Source: Paraburkholderia unamae (GTDB lineage: Bacteria; Pseudomonadota; Gammaproteobacteria; Burkholderiales; Burkholderiaceae). Taken from it: DNA of 64,000 bases. Positions within the stretch are counted from its first letter, which is position 1; every line of letters starts with the position of its first letter. The notes under the pieces are model-generated. The model searched no databases, was not told the DNA's origin, and worked only from the letters and a program-made list of their open reading frames with translations. Of the stretch, positions 6,923 through 16,258 are shown one piece after another. The DNA is taken from positions 62,001-126,000 of the forward strand of contig NZ_QLSU01000016.1 of assembly GCF_003268775.1 (NCBI RefSeq), in the 5' to 3' direction. The position numbers and the translations under genes were made by a program.

Positions 6923-8860
6923 TTAGAGCGGGTAATTAGGATTGGCAGGCGGACTGAACGACGGGTCATAGATTTGGTGCAATGCATCGATCGAGTACTG
7001 CAAGCCGCCAAGGGTGTCGGCAGGCAGGCACGGTCCGCTGCCGCACCACGGACTCAAGCCATTTTTCTTGCCTTGCTGAGTGACCGTGTAAAGACCATAC
7101 CCCGCTTCGTCATTCCAATGATTCGGAAAGGTCGGAATGGGCACGGTCACCGATGTGGTCGTCCGCCAATTATTAGGATCCCCTTGCGCAGTGCTTTGAT
7201 TGCCGCCTTTCCACCACTCTTCCGCGTATGAGAAGAAGAATGCGCCGGCAAAGACGTTCTGGTAGGTCGACCCATACGCGAGGCTGTACATCTGGGTAAT
7301 TTTTTTTGCCAGATTCTGATCGGTCGCCGTACTGACATACAGTCCGCCGCTTGCCTGGTCACCCTGACGGCCGGTGCCCGGCCAGCCAAACTCGGTGAAG
7401 ATAACGGGGTGCTGCATCGAACCCGGCAGTTCCGCATAAGACATGTTTACAGACTTTTGAGTGTCGGCCGTCTTGCCTAGCACGGGGTCCAGGATCTCCG
7501 ATTGATAGGTATTGAGGCCCCAAAAGTCGAACACCTTGGCCAGTTCCGCCAGGTAGGTGCGGCCAGCCAGAGCACCCGCCGAGAACTGGTTGTTCGCGGC
7601 CCATCGCAGCTGCGTGGGGTCGTCGTGGATCGCCCAGCCCACCAGTTTGCTGGGGGCGATCTGCTTGATCATCGACGCATATTTGATGGACTGCTCATAG
7701 TAAAAGTCGTTGGTGGGTGTTCCCGCGCTCTGGTTGCTGTTGAAGCCGTATGGATCCCCGTCCTGCTCGTTCATGATGTCGAAGCCCATGACCACCGGAT
7801 TGTCCTTCAGCTCACTCACGGTCTCCTGAAGATTCTGTTCCCAGAATTTTATGAGGTTGGGGTCGGCGTTGACGTACTCGTTCTGCTTGAACATGATTGA
7901 GGGCATCGGGATATCCACCAGGACCTGAATGCCCAGGTCGGCACATCTTTGCAGGAAAGCACTATGCGAAAACTGGTGGCCTGTCAGGGGCAGCGTGACA
8001 GCGCCATTCGGCAATTGACGGTCGAGCATGGCGTAGACGCGAATGGTGTTGACACCCATGTTCTTAAGATTCTTGAGGTCGTTGCGGGCGACGCAGTTAC
8101 TACCGCCACACTGCGACGCCGTGCCTTGCAATACGCCCTCGCCCCATAGCGAGTACCAGTTATAGAGATCGATATTGCCGTTGTTCTGCGTAGAAAATGA
8201 ATCCCAGAACAGATCGCCTAGAGCGGGGCCGTCTTTGACGTTATAGCCCACCGGCGATGGCGAATAGGCTACGCCCCTGATCTGGTAGCAATCGCCGTTT
8301 CGGGTAATCAGGCAGTTTGCTTTCATTTGCGAGGCCCATGCCGTTGGCTTGCCAATATATGTCGTGTTTCCCGACAGGGCTAGCGAGGTGGCGAAATTGG
8401 ACTGTGCCTGCGCAGCGGACACCGTGCAGCCGGACTGATCGGTCATATTGCACTTGCTGGGCGGCGCACTCTCGATGTCGATGCCGTTGTCTGGATTGTG
8501 ATCGGCGTCCAGCGACTGCAGTACCTGCAACATTGCCGTCACATTACCCGTAGGCGTTTCGGCAAGGTCGATCGGGGTCAGCGTGGCGCCGCCGGTGGCG
8601 CTGCCCAGCAGGGTGCCGGTGGCATCTTTGCCAATGTAGAAGGACACCGTGTCGCCCGTCACATATTTAAACGCGCCATTCACGTCGGTCATGCCCGACT
8701 GGCCCGAGGGGCTGGCCGCGTAGTAGAGGCCCTTGACTGGACTGTCCGAGAACACGCCCGATTGCACCGGACTCTGCGAGTCGCTGCCTGAACAAGCGGC
8801 AAGTGCAAACGGCGCCAGCATGGCAATTTTCGCTGCCAGCGTGAATGGCTTCATTTTCAT
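6923..8860 (-). CDS. Glycoside hydrolase-like lipoprotein (clan GH-A TIM barrel)
   Basis: About 645 residues from the ATG at 8860, with a lipoprotein signal (FALAAC, Cys23). Residues 35-110 resemble a small beta domain found before enzymes in surface lipoproteins (KGLYYAASPSGQSGMTDVNG). The barrel begins at RGVAYSPSPVGYN (196). GFDIMNEQ supplies the acid/base Asn364-Glu365, and VIFTEFGWPG supplies the probable nucleophile Glu490. GLNTYQS lies between them. The RGVAY opening and the strand order recall GH72/GH5-type enzymes acting on beta-glucans, but the substrate cannot be fixed. It is probably exposed at the outer membrane. Confidence 0.75.
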   Translation of the reverse strand: MKMKPFTLAAKIAMLAPFALAACSGSDSQSPVQSGVFSDSPVKGLYYAASPSGQSGMTDVNGAFKYVTGDTVSFYIGKDATGTLLGSATGGATLTPIDLAETPTGNVTAMLQVLQSLDADHNPDNGIDIESAPPSKCNMTDQSGCTVSAAQAQSNFATSLALSGNTTYIGKPTAWASQMKANCLITRNGDCYQIRGVAYSPSPVGYNVKDGPALGDLFWDSFSTQNNGNIDLYNWYSLWGEGVLQGTASQCGGSNCVARNDLKNLKNMGVNTIRVYAMLDRQLPNGAVTLPLTGHQFSHSAFLQRCADLGIQVLVDIPMPSIMFKQNEYVNADPNLIKFWEQNLQETVSELKDNPVVMGFDIMNEQDGDPYGFNSNQSAGTPTNDFYYEQSIKYASMIKQIAPSKLVGWAIHDDPTQLRWAANNQFSAGALAGRTYLAELAKVFDFWGLNTYQSEILDPVLGKTADTQKSVNMSYAELPGSMQHPVIFTEFGWPGTGRQGDQASGGLYVSTATDQNLAKKITQMYSLAYGSTYQNVFAGAFFFSYAEEWWKGGNQSTAQGDPNNWRTTTSVTVPIPTFPNHWNDEAGYGLYTVTQQGKKNGLSPWCGSGPCLPADTLGGLQYSIDALHQIYDPSFSPPANPNYPL

Positions 8861-9427
8861 GGTACGAATTCCCTTGTTCGGTCGGTGTAGTTTTCTCAAA
8901 TGCCTTGCAGGCGCTGGCAAAAAAACCGTCGTGTTGGGAAAACACGACCGGCTTTGCATCGCAAACAATGTGCTTCTCGACAACCGGCAGCGCACACATT
9001 CCGGAAAGTGTGCAATCACATTGTTAGCGGTGGCGGCAATCTTTCGGCGTTGCCTGTCTATCTGGATTGGCTAGAGTTAAGGACTGCTGCCCGCGGGAAT
9101 GACATTCAGTGACTTCTTATCCAGCGTTCCTCTGGCTGGTGTTCTCGCGTAACGTCAGATAACCCATTGCTATATAGCTGCATTCACACTCCGGGAAATT
9201 CGTAGAACTGATTCACGCGGTTTCAAGCGTAACCTGATGAATGCTATGCCTTGGGTTTTTGCCAGGGAATGCTCCATATGGAGTATTTTCCCAATCCTTC
9301 GAGAAAATAGCGTAGCGCTGGGTACCACCAGGCAGCATGTCCTGAATATGGAGTGTCGATGACGTCGATATGCTATTTGAATGCGCAACCAGATCCGAAA
9401 GACCCGGACGGTTCACATGGGGGTTCC
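8861..9427. other. Intergenic region between divergent units, with a CTCCATATGGAG palindrome
   Basis: No gene is supported here. It separates the glycosidase-like lipoprotein (minus) from the two-component operon (plus) and must hold both promoters. CTCCATATGGAG at 9272-9283 is a perfect 12-bp palindrome, and a half copy, AATATGGAGT, recurs at 9345-9354. This pair is a candidate site for the response regulator or another factor. Confidence 0.45.
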
Positions 9428-10081
9428 ATGAAGCGATTGCATGTTCTGGTCATTGACGACCACGCCCTCTTCCGCGAAGGCCTGAGACTGTTGCTTCGAC
9501 ACGTTCGGCCCGGGATTCAGGTGGATCTTGCGTCGAACGTGGCGGGAGCAGAGGCAGTCCTGGAGCGGGCGCATCTCGTGGACCTGATCCTGCTGGATCT
9601 GCAGTTGCCGGGCATGCAGGGTGTGCAGGCACTGCACGCCATGCGAGAACTTCACGACAACATCCCCATCGTCGTGCTCTCGGGTAACGAGGACCCCGAC
9701 GTCATCCGACTCACCATCGACAATGGTGCAATGGGTTTCATTCAGAAGTCCGGGAATTCCGAAGAGATGATGTCTGCAATCGAAACGGTACTCGCCGGCG
9801 GCATCTCGCTGCCGGCCACGTGTTTGCTGAGTGTCACACGCACCCTCGCTGAGCGTGACCAGGTGCTGCGCGAAGTCGGTGTCTCCACCCGACAGGGCGC
9901 GGTGCTCGCGCGCATAGCGCAGGGCAAGACCAACAAGGCGATTGCAGAGGAACTCTGCATCTCCGATCTGACCGTGAAAACCCACGTGCAGAACCTCTTC
10001 AACATCCTGGGCGTGCGTAGCCGCGGTCAGCTTGTGTATGTGCTGGCGCGCCTCGGCTGGCGCGGGGCGGATCTGGCATGA
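9428..10081 (+). CDS. NarL/FixJ-type response regulator
   Basis: 217 residues from the ATG at 9428, which follows a GGGGG binding site; an upstream GTG at 9353 would add 25 unlikely residues. The receiver domain has the acidic pair Asp10-Asp11, the phospho-acceptor Asp57 (ILLDLQLPG) and Lys107 (FIQKSG). The LuxR-type helix-turn-helix covers about 150-215 (TNKAIAEELCISDLTVKTHV). Its ATGA overlap with the following kinase shows translational coupling. It should be phosphorylated by that kinase and bind DNA as a dimer. Targets are unknown. Confidence 0.9.
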   Translation: MKRLHVLVIDDHALFREGLRLLLRHVRPGIQVDLASNVAGAEAVLERAHLVDLILLDLQLPGMQGVQALHAMRELHDNIPIVVLSGNEDPDVIRLTIDNGAMGFIQKSGNSEEMMSAIETVLAGGISLPATCLLSVTRTLAERDQVLREVGVSTRQGAVLARIAQGKTNKAIAEELCISDLTVKTHVQNLFNILGVRSRGQLVYVLARLGWRGADLA

Positions 10082-11907
10082 GCACCGAGGCACACTTTGA
10101 CGCCGCCACGGCGGGCGCGACACTGGGCCAGGCGCCGACTGATGCAACCGCCAGCGAGACGAAACGCGTACTCAAGCGTGAGTGCATCCAGTTGCTCGCG
10201 CAACGCTCTCGCGAAGCCGGCCCAGCCTTTGTCGTTGGGACCATCCTCTTCACGATCGTGTTCTGGGGCAACGCCCCGGTCGCTGCGGTGATTGGCCCGG
10301 TGGTGCTGGTGGCAACCGTCAATGCCTACCGGGTATGGCTGAGTCGCGGACTGCTCAAGGGCGCGCTACAGGAACTCGAGGATCGCGAAGTCCCGCGGGT
10401 CTTCGGTCAGTATGTGGCGTTCGCGACCGTGAACGGCCTGTGGTTTGCGTTCGCCTCGGTCGGCTACTTTGGCGCGCTGTCGCCCGGAGGGCGCGCGGAG
10501 TGGACCATCCTGGTGCTGCTCTCGTTGACAGGTTCAGTCGTGACTTATGCGTCGTATGTTCCGGCCTACCGCGCGCTGGTGCTCCTGTCCCTCCCTCCGC
10601 TCGCGTTCGAGTGGTTGCGGCTCGGCACGGGTTCGGCCTACATTATCGTCTTCACGCTCTTTGGGTTCCTGGTGACGACGTTGCGTTTCTCACGCAACAT
10701 GGCGGATGTCTTCGAACATTCGGTGCGTATCCGCTTCGAGCGTGAGGAGGCGATGAAGGCGCTTGAACACCAGCAACAGCTCACCGGGATTGAGCACAGG
10801 AAGGCGATCGACGCGAACATGGCGAAGTCGCGCTTTCTCGCCAACGCAAGCCACGACCTTCGCCAGCCCGCTCAAGCGCTCGCCCTCTATACCGCGGTGC
10901 TGCGGGAAACGTCGACCACCGACGAGCAGCGCGAGATTGCAGACAACATTGCGCGCGCAAGCCGCGCGCTGGGTGGACTGCTGGACAACCTGCTGGACCT
11001 CTCGCGGCTCGATGCCGGCGTCGTGAGGGTCAGGTATGAGCACATCGACTTGCAGGAACTGGTCGAGCGTCTCGCCCGCGAGATCGGGCTGGTTGCACGG
11101 GAACGCAATATCATGATCGAGTCATCGTGCCCGGATGTGGTCTTCCATACCGACCCCGTGCTGCTCGAACGGCTGCTGCGCAATCTGCTGGACAACGCGG
11201 TCAAATTCACGGAGCAGGGCAGCGTAAGGATCGACGTCGTACCCGAAGCGCATACGATTCAAATCGACGTATCCGATACAGGGCCGGGCATCGAACTGGA
11301 ACATCAAACGCAGGTGTTCGAGGAGTTCTTTCAGTCGCACAACCCGGAGCATTCGCGCGAACGGGGTCTCGGGCTCGGCCTGTCGATCGTCTCGCGTCTC
11401 GCGCGCGTGCTGGAAGCCACAGTCACCCTCCGCTCGCAACCGGGTGAAGGGACCATATTCAGCGTACGCCTGCCTTTCGATGCAGCGGACTCGGGTCGCA
11501 CGCGGCTGGCGCCGGAGGGGCTTGCGGGCATTACGCGCTTCGACGGGATCGCGATGCTGGTCGTGGATGACGATCGCGTGGTGTGTGACAGCCTCGCGCG
11601 TCTACTCAGGGCCTGGGGCGCCCAGGTCGACGCAGTGAAGAGCGCCGCGCAGGCGCTTGAACTGGCGAACGAGCGTCAATGGCGCGTGTGCCTGAGCGAC
11701 CTGCGCCTGCAACACGGTGAGGACGGACTCGATCTCGCGATGGCCCTGAGGGCCAGGATGCCAGCGCTTTCGGTCATCTTTGTGAGCGGCGACATTGACC
11801 CGGCACGTATCCGGCATGCAACCCGCATTGGCGACGCGCTGCTGCATAAGCCTGTCGATGAAAGCACCCTCGCGCGCCACATCGCGCAAGCGCTCCACAT
11901 GGGGTAG
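10078..11907 (+). CDS. Hybrid sensor histidine kinase with C-terminal receiver
   Basis: 609 residues. An N-terminal membrane domain of about five to six helices (roughly 48-205) has no obvious periplasmic sensor loop. A short coiled coil is followed by HisKA with ASHDLRQP (His259). The ATPase domain shows the N box LLRNLLDNAVKF (Asn373), DTGPGIE (400-406) and GLGLGLS (430-436). A receiver domain follows from about 492, with Asp497-499, phospho-Asp541 (CLSDLRL) and Lys591. This layout matches membrane hybrid kinases that pair with a NarL-type regulator. It overlaps the regulator gene by four bases. The signal is unknown. Confidence 0.9.
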   Translation: MSTEAHFDAATAGATLGQAPTDATASETKRVLKRECIQLLAQRSREAGPAFVVGTILFTIVFWGNAPVAAVIGPVVLVATVNAYRVWLSRGLLKGALQELEDREVPRVFGQYVAFATVNGLWFAFASVGYFGALSPGGRAEWTILVLLSLTGSVVTYASYVPAYRALVLLSLPPLAFEWLRLGTGSAYIIVFTLFGFLVTTLRFSRNMADVFEHSVRIRFEREEAMKALEHQQQLTGIEHRKAIDANMAKSRFLANASHDLRQPAQALALYTAVLRETSTTDEQREIADNIARASRALGGLLDNLLDLSRLDAGVVRVRYEHIDLQELVERLAREIGLVARERNIMIESSCPDVVFHTDPVLLERLLRNLLDNAVKFTEQGSVRIDVVPEAHTIQIDVSDTGPGIELEHQTQVFEEFFQSHNPEHSRERGLGLGLSIVSRLARVLEATVTLRSQPGEGTIFSVRLPFDAADSGRTRLAPEGLAGITRFDGIAMLVVDDDRVVCDSLARLLRAWGAQVDAVKSAAQALELANERQWRVCLSDLRLQHGEDGLDLAMALRARMPALSVIFVSGDIDPARIRHATRIGDALLHKPVDESTLARHIAQALHMG

Positions 11908-12341
11908 CAGCGAGCCAGCGAAGGTTCACCCTGGCATCTTCGGATGACTGAATTTGTTGTTTCAACTTGCTATTATCCATGAAGCTCCGAGACAGGATTC
12001 CCCAGTGAAAGTGGGCAGCATAACTCGATAGTAATTTGCATCAACACGGTTCCGGCAACACGGCCCGCGCGGCCATTCGCCGTCGCGTTCTGCGTCTTTA
12101 TCATCCGCTCGCAACGGCCAACCGTGGATGAACAGGTCTCCGGCAAGCTCACGTTCTTGAAGTACGCGGTCGCTGCGATCGCAATTGGCCCTCGGGCTGC
12201 TATCGACGCGAAAGTGGTTCGCCCATGTGGTTGCTGTCCGTATTCCCGCGGCGACAAGCGGCAACGCCGGCACTACGCCCTGCCATGGCAATGCCGGCAT
12301 AGAACTTCTCAACGACATATGCAAACCAACCACAACTCATC
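11908..12341. other. Intergenic region, no recognised gene
   Basis: 434 bases between the kinase and the serine hydrolase. Short frames exist on both strands, but none shows family motifs or a good ribosome binding site. The promoter of the hydrolase must lie here; I could not fix its boxes. Confidence 0.4.
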
Positions 12342-13922
12342 ATGACAATGAAAGCGGAATCCACAACGACTCCCCACTTCCTGATGCGTCGGCGCGTTCT
12401 GGGCACGGCATTGTGTGGCGCGCTGAGCGCATGTGGCGGTAGCGCCGCCGTGACGACAGGTTCGGGTTCGGCAACCGGGCCAGTATCGGATGCACAGGTT
12501 AATGCGGCACTTGCGCAACTCGATGGGCTCGCACGCAGCATGATGGCAACCTCGGGCATCCCCGGCATGTCGGTCGCGGTTGTGCGGGGCACGAACACCG
12601 TCTTCGCGCAGGGCTACGGCGTCACCAGCGTGACAACCCAGCAGGCCGTCAACGCCGACACCGTGTTCCAGCTCGCTTCGGTATCCAAATCTGTCGGGGC
12701 GACGGTCGTCGCGGCGCAGGTCGGTCAAGGCGTCGTGAGCTGGGACACCCCCATGTCCCGCATACTGCCGTGGTTCACGCTGGCCGACCCGACCACCACA
12801 GCGAAGGTGACGGTCGGCGATCTCTACGCGCATCGCTCGGGATTGCCAGAGCATGCCGGCGACACCCTCGAAGAGATCGGCTACGACCAGACGCAGATAC
12901 TGCAACGTCTGCACTACCTCGCGCTCGACCCGTTCCGTACGACCTATCACTACACGAACTTCGGGCTCACCGCGGGCGCGGCCGGCGTCGCGGCGGCAGC
13001 GGGCGTGGACTGGGCCACGCTCTCGCAGCAAGCGATCTACCGGCCGCTCGGCATGACGCGCACCAGTTCGCTCTACGCCGATTTCGCCGCACGCTCGAAT
13101 GCGGCCGCGGGCCATGTTCTGGTCAACGGCAAATACGTGCCCGGCCCGCTGCGTGACCCCGACCCCCAGTCACCGGCGGGCGGCGTCAGTTCGTCCGCGA
13201 ACGACATGGCCCGATGGCTAGCCATGCTGCTTCGCAACGGTACCGTCAACGGACAGGTGGTGATTCCCGCCAGCGCGCTTCAGCCGGCACTCTCCCAGCA
13301 GATCGAGAGCCGCCCCGCCACTGCGACGCTGCCGGCCGCGTATTACGGCTACGGCTTCGTTGTGAGCACGACCGACAGCGGCCGCGCAATGTTCAATCAT
13401 TCCGGCGCGTTCACCGCCGGCGCGGCGACTACCTTCATGGTCGTGCCGTCAATGGACCTCGCCATTGTCGTGCTCACCAACACGGCACCAGTAGGCGTGC
13501 CCGAAGCGCTCGCGCAACAGTTTTTCGATCTCGTGCAGTATGGCAAGGCCCAGCAGGACTGGCTGGCGTTTTTCACCTCGGTGTTCGCCGTGTACTCGCA
13601 ACCAGTGGGCGCGCTGGCGGGCGCGACGCCCCCCGCGTCTCCTGCACCCGCGCAGCCTCTCGCCAATTACGCTGGCGTCTACGCCAACGACTATTTCGGT
13701 CCGCTACAGGTCGCCGTCCAGGACAATGCGCTCGTGCTCACTCTCGGCCCCGCCAGCACCCAGTTCACCTGCACGCACTGGAACGGCGACGTGTTCAGCT
13801 ACGTCCTGCCGCCCACGGAGGCTCCGGCTGGCTCGCGCTTCGAGGTCAGTTTCGCGGGGCAGCAGGTGACGCTCGACAATTTTAACGAGCAGGGCTTGGG
13901 GACGTTCACGCGCGCGTCGTAG
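12342..13922 (+). CDS. Class C beta-lactamase-family serine hydrolase, lipoprotein
   Basis: 526 residues. Arg-rich residues 16-18 precede a hydrophobic run and lipobox LSAC (Cys31), so it is probably an exported lipoprotein. The catalytic motifs are SVSK (Ser113-Lys116) and YTN (Tyr204-Asn206); the third motif is probably HSG in FNHSGAFTAG. A lipocalin-like C-terminal domain starts near 430 (LANYAGVYANDYFGPLQVAV). This is the EstB/DD-peptidase group often annotated as serine hydrolase. The substrate may be a peptidoglycan peptide or an ester; it need not confer antibiotic resistance. It stands alone. Confidence 0.85.
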   Translation: MTMKAESTTTPHFLMRRRVLGTALCGALSACGGSAAVTTGSGSATGPVSDAQVNAALAQLDGLARSMMATSGIPGMSVAVVRGTNTVFAQGYGVTSVTTQQAVNADTVFQLASVSKSVGATVVAAQVGQGVVSWDTPMSRILPWFTLADPTTTAKVTVGDLYAHRSGLPEHAGDTLEEIGYDQTQILQRLHYLALDPFRTTYHYTNFGLTAGAAGVAAAAGVDWATLSQQAIYRPLGMTRTSSLYADFAARSNAAAGHVLVNGKYVPGPLRDPDPQSPAGGVSSSANDMARWLAMLLRNGTVNGQVVIPASALQPALSQQIESRPATATLPAAYYGYGFVVSTTDSGRAMFNHSGAFTAGAATTFMVVPSMDLAIVVLTNTAPVGVPEALAQQFFDLVQYGKAQQDWLAFFTSVFAVYSQPVGALAGATPPASPAPAQPLANYAGVYANDYFGPLQVAVQDNALVLTLGPASTQFTCTHWNGDVFSYVLPPTEAPAGSRFEVSFAGQQVTLDNFNEQGLGTFTRAS

Positions 13923-13995
13923 CCGGGCGGTGAAGCGCGCTTCGCCGAGGGCGCGGCGCGCAACCCCGTTTTCAGGTGGATCGAATTCGTCGCAT

Positions 13996-15294
13996 TCAGA
14001 GCGGAAAGACGCCCATCACCACGCATGCCAACGTCATGACAACCGACGCGCCGAAAAGGAACGGAATGGCGAATTTTTGATGCTCGGACAATTCCAGTCC
14101 TGCCAGGCCGACCAGAAGAAACGTCGCGGGCGTCAGCGGGCTCACCGGAAAGCCGGTGGTCATCTGCCCGAGAATGGCGGCCTGAGCAACCTGAATTTGC
14201 GGGACGCCAAGCTGATGCGCCGCGTTCGCCACGACCGGCAGAATGCCGAAGTAGAACGAATCCGGATCGAAAATCAGGCTCAGCGGCATGGAGATCAGCC
14301 CCATGATGAACGGGATATGCGAGGCGTGTTCCGCAGGAATGAAGTGAACGGCGGCGTTCGCCATGGCATTGAGCATGCCGGTTCCGGACATGACACCGGT
14401 AAAGGCGCCGGCCGCGAGCAGCACGCCGGCCATCATCAGCGCGGCGCGGGCATGCGCATCAACGCGTGCGCGCTGTTCGTCGGCATTCGGGTAGTTGAGA
14501 AACAGCGCGATGACCGTGCCGATCATGAACATCACGACCGGCTCGACCTTGCCGCTGATCATCACGCCCATCACCAGGATGGTCAGGCCGAGGTTTGCCC
14601 AGAACATTTTCGGCCGGCGCAGCGCCCGCTCCTGTTCTGACAACTCGCGCGTCGGCACGACGAACGCGGCGCCATCGTGCACCAGGCCGAGGCGCCGCTC
14701 TTCACGCTTGCCCAATACGAACGCGGTCACGAGCACGAATACGATGCCTACCACCTGAGCGCCAATGAGCGGGGTGAAAATATCGATGGCCGGGATATGC
14801 AGCGCGACGGAAGCACGGATCATGACCCCGCTCCAGGGCAGAAAATTGATGCCCGCCCCCAACGCCGCCATGCAGGTCAACAAGCGCTTGTCCATGTTGA
14901 GCCGTTCATAGACCGGCAACATGGCTGGCACCGTGACGAGGAAGCACACCGCGCCGGAGCCGTCGAGGTGAATGAGCAGCGCGAGCATTGCCGTGCCCAT
15001 CAGAATGCGCGTGGGGCGCCCGCCCACCATCCGGAGAATGCGGTTGATGATGGGATCCAGCATGCCGGCATCGCTCACAATGCCAAAGTACAGAATCGCA
15101 AAGATAAACATGCCGACGACGGGTGCAACGCTCTCGATGCCCTTGACGACGAACGTCGCCGTTTTCAATCCGGAGCCGCTGATCAGTGCGGCAACGATGG
15201 GTACGGCGATCAGCGCCACGAGGGGCGACATCTTCTTCGTCAGGATGAGCGTCAGTAGCGTCAATACCGATATGAGCCCGATGATTGCCAGCAT
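13996..15294 (-). CDS. CitMHS family citrate/dicarboxylate:H+ (metal) symporter
   Basis: 432 residues with about 11-12 hydrophobic segments. It carries the CitMHS hallmarks: LTKKMSPLVALI at the start, LIHLDGSGAVCFLVTVPAM near 110-130, and RPKMFWANL before the second half. It imports citrate-like carboxylates, in some members as metal complexes. It lies downstream of the HMG-CoA lyase operon on the same strand but behind a small intrinsic terminator, so it may also use its own promoter. The operon suggests a branched C5-C6 dicarboxylate as substrate, which is an inference. Confidence 0.85.
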   Translation of the reverse strand: MLAIIGLISVLTLLTLILTKKMSPLVALIAVPIVAALISGSGLKTATFVVKGIESVAPVVGMFIFAILYFGIVSDAGMLDPIINRILRMVGGRPTRILMGTAMLALLIHLDGSGAVCFLVTVPAMLPVYERLNMDKRLLTCMAALGAGINFLPWSGVMIRASVALHIPAIDIFTPLIGAQVVGIVFVLVTAFVLGKREERRLGLVHDGAAFVVPTRELSEQERALRRPKMFWANLGLTILVMGVMISGKVEPVVMFMIGTVIALFLNYPNADEQRARVDAHARAALMMAGVLLAAGAFTGVMSGTGMLNAMANAAVHFIPAEHASHIPFIMGLISMPLSLIFDPDSFYFGILPVVANAAHQLGVPQIQVAQAAILGQMTTGFPVSPLTPATFLLVGLAGLELSEHQKFAIPFLFGASVVMTLACVVMGVFPL

Positions 15295-15340
15295 GTTGTC
15301 TCCGTGCGCCGTTTAAGTACGGCAGATATTTCTAATAAAA

Positions 15341-15354
15341 AAGGCAGCCGCCTT
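15341..15354 (-). terminator. Intrinsic terminator after the HMG-CoA lyase gene
   Basis: On the minus strand AAGGC-GGCT-GCCTT forms a 5-bp stem with a 4-base loop immediately after the lyase stop, followed by TTTTATTAG. It is short and probably leaky, and it sits before the CitMHS gene. Confidence 0.5.
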
Positions 15355-15355
15355 G

Positions 15356-16258
15356 TCAGATGCTCTGGCGTTTGGCGAACATCGCCCGAGTCACCCTGGA
15401 ACCCGGCTCGCGCCCGAGTTGCTGTGAAATCCAGACGGACGTGTCGACGAGCCGGTCGAGGTCGATGCCGGTCGTAGCGCCCAGCCCGTGCAGCAGGTAA
15501 ACCACGTCTTCCGTCGCGATGTTCCCCGACGCGCCCTTCGCATACGGACAGCCGCCCAGACCGCTCACGGAGCTGTCGAACACGCGCAGCCCGAACTGGT
15601 ACGAGGCGTGTACGTTGGCCGCGGCCATGCCGTAGGTGTCGTGGTAATGACCGGCCAGTTGCGCCACCGGCACGCGCGTGGCGACCGCCTCCAGCATGCG
15701 CAATACCGAAGCCGGCGTGCCTGTGCCGATGGTGTCTCCCAGCGACACTTCATAACTGCCCAGCGCCATCATTTGCGCGGCGACCTCGGCCACCCGTTGC
15801 GGATCGACCGGCCCTTCATAGGGGCAGCTCACCACGCACGAGACATAGCCGCGCACACGCACGCCTTCGCGCTGCGCGGCCTCGAACACAGGCTGAAAGC
15901 GCTCGATCGACTCGCTGATCGAGCAATTGATGTTGCGTTGGGAGAAGCTCTCCGAGGCAGCGGCGAATACGGCCACTTCGCGCACGCCATGCGTCAACGC
16001 CGCCTCGAACCCCTTCAGGTTGGGCGTCAGCACCGGGTAGGTCACGCCCGGATGCCGCGGGAGCGCCGCCATCAGCTCGGCGTGATCGGCCATTTGCGGC
16101 ACCCACCTGGGCGAAACGAAAGATGTCGCCTCGACCGTGCGCAGACCCGCCGCGACCAAACGTTCGATGAGTTCGATCTTCGTTGCGGTCACAACCGTCT
16201 GCGTTTCGTTCTGGAGCCCGTCACGGGGGCCAACCTCGACGATACGGACCTGGGTCAT
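15356..16258 (-). CDS. mvaB: Hydroxymethylglutaryl-CoA lyase
   Basis: 300 residues from the ATG at 16258, which overlaps the TGA of the hydratase gene (ATGA). It cleaves 3-hydroxy-3-methylglutaryl-CoA into acetyl-CoA and acetoacetate. GPRDGLQNE (10-18) supplies the metal and substrate residues. GHYHDTYG supplies the metal histidines. The signature SGLGGCPYAKGASGN puts the catalytic cysteine at 237, the position known for the Pseudomonas mevalonii enzyme. It is the last step of the proposed operon pathway. A related role on another 3-hydroxy-3-methylacyl-CoA cannot be excluded. Confidence 0.92.
   Translation of the reverse strand: MTQVRIVEVGPRDGLQNETQTVVTATKIELIERLVAAGLRTVEATSFVSPRWVPQMADHAELMAALPRHPGVTYPVLTPNLKGFEAALTHGVREVAVFAAASESFSQRNINCSISESIERFQPVFEAAQREGVRVRGYVSCVVSCPYEGPVDPQRVAEVAAQMMALGSYEVSLGDTIGTGTPASVLRMLEAVATRVPVAQLAGHYHDTYGMAAANVHASYQFGLRVFDSSVSGLGGCPYAKGASGNIATEDVVYLLHGLGATTGIDLDRLVDTSVWISQQLGREPGSRVTRAMFAKRQSI

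Noticed and set aside
11962..12333. Minus-strand frames of 94-123 residues between the kinase and the serine hydrolase
   Set aside because: No conserved motif, membrane segment or binding site was found; treated as intergenic.
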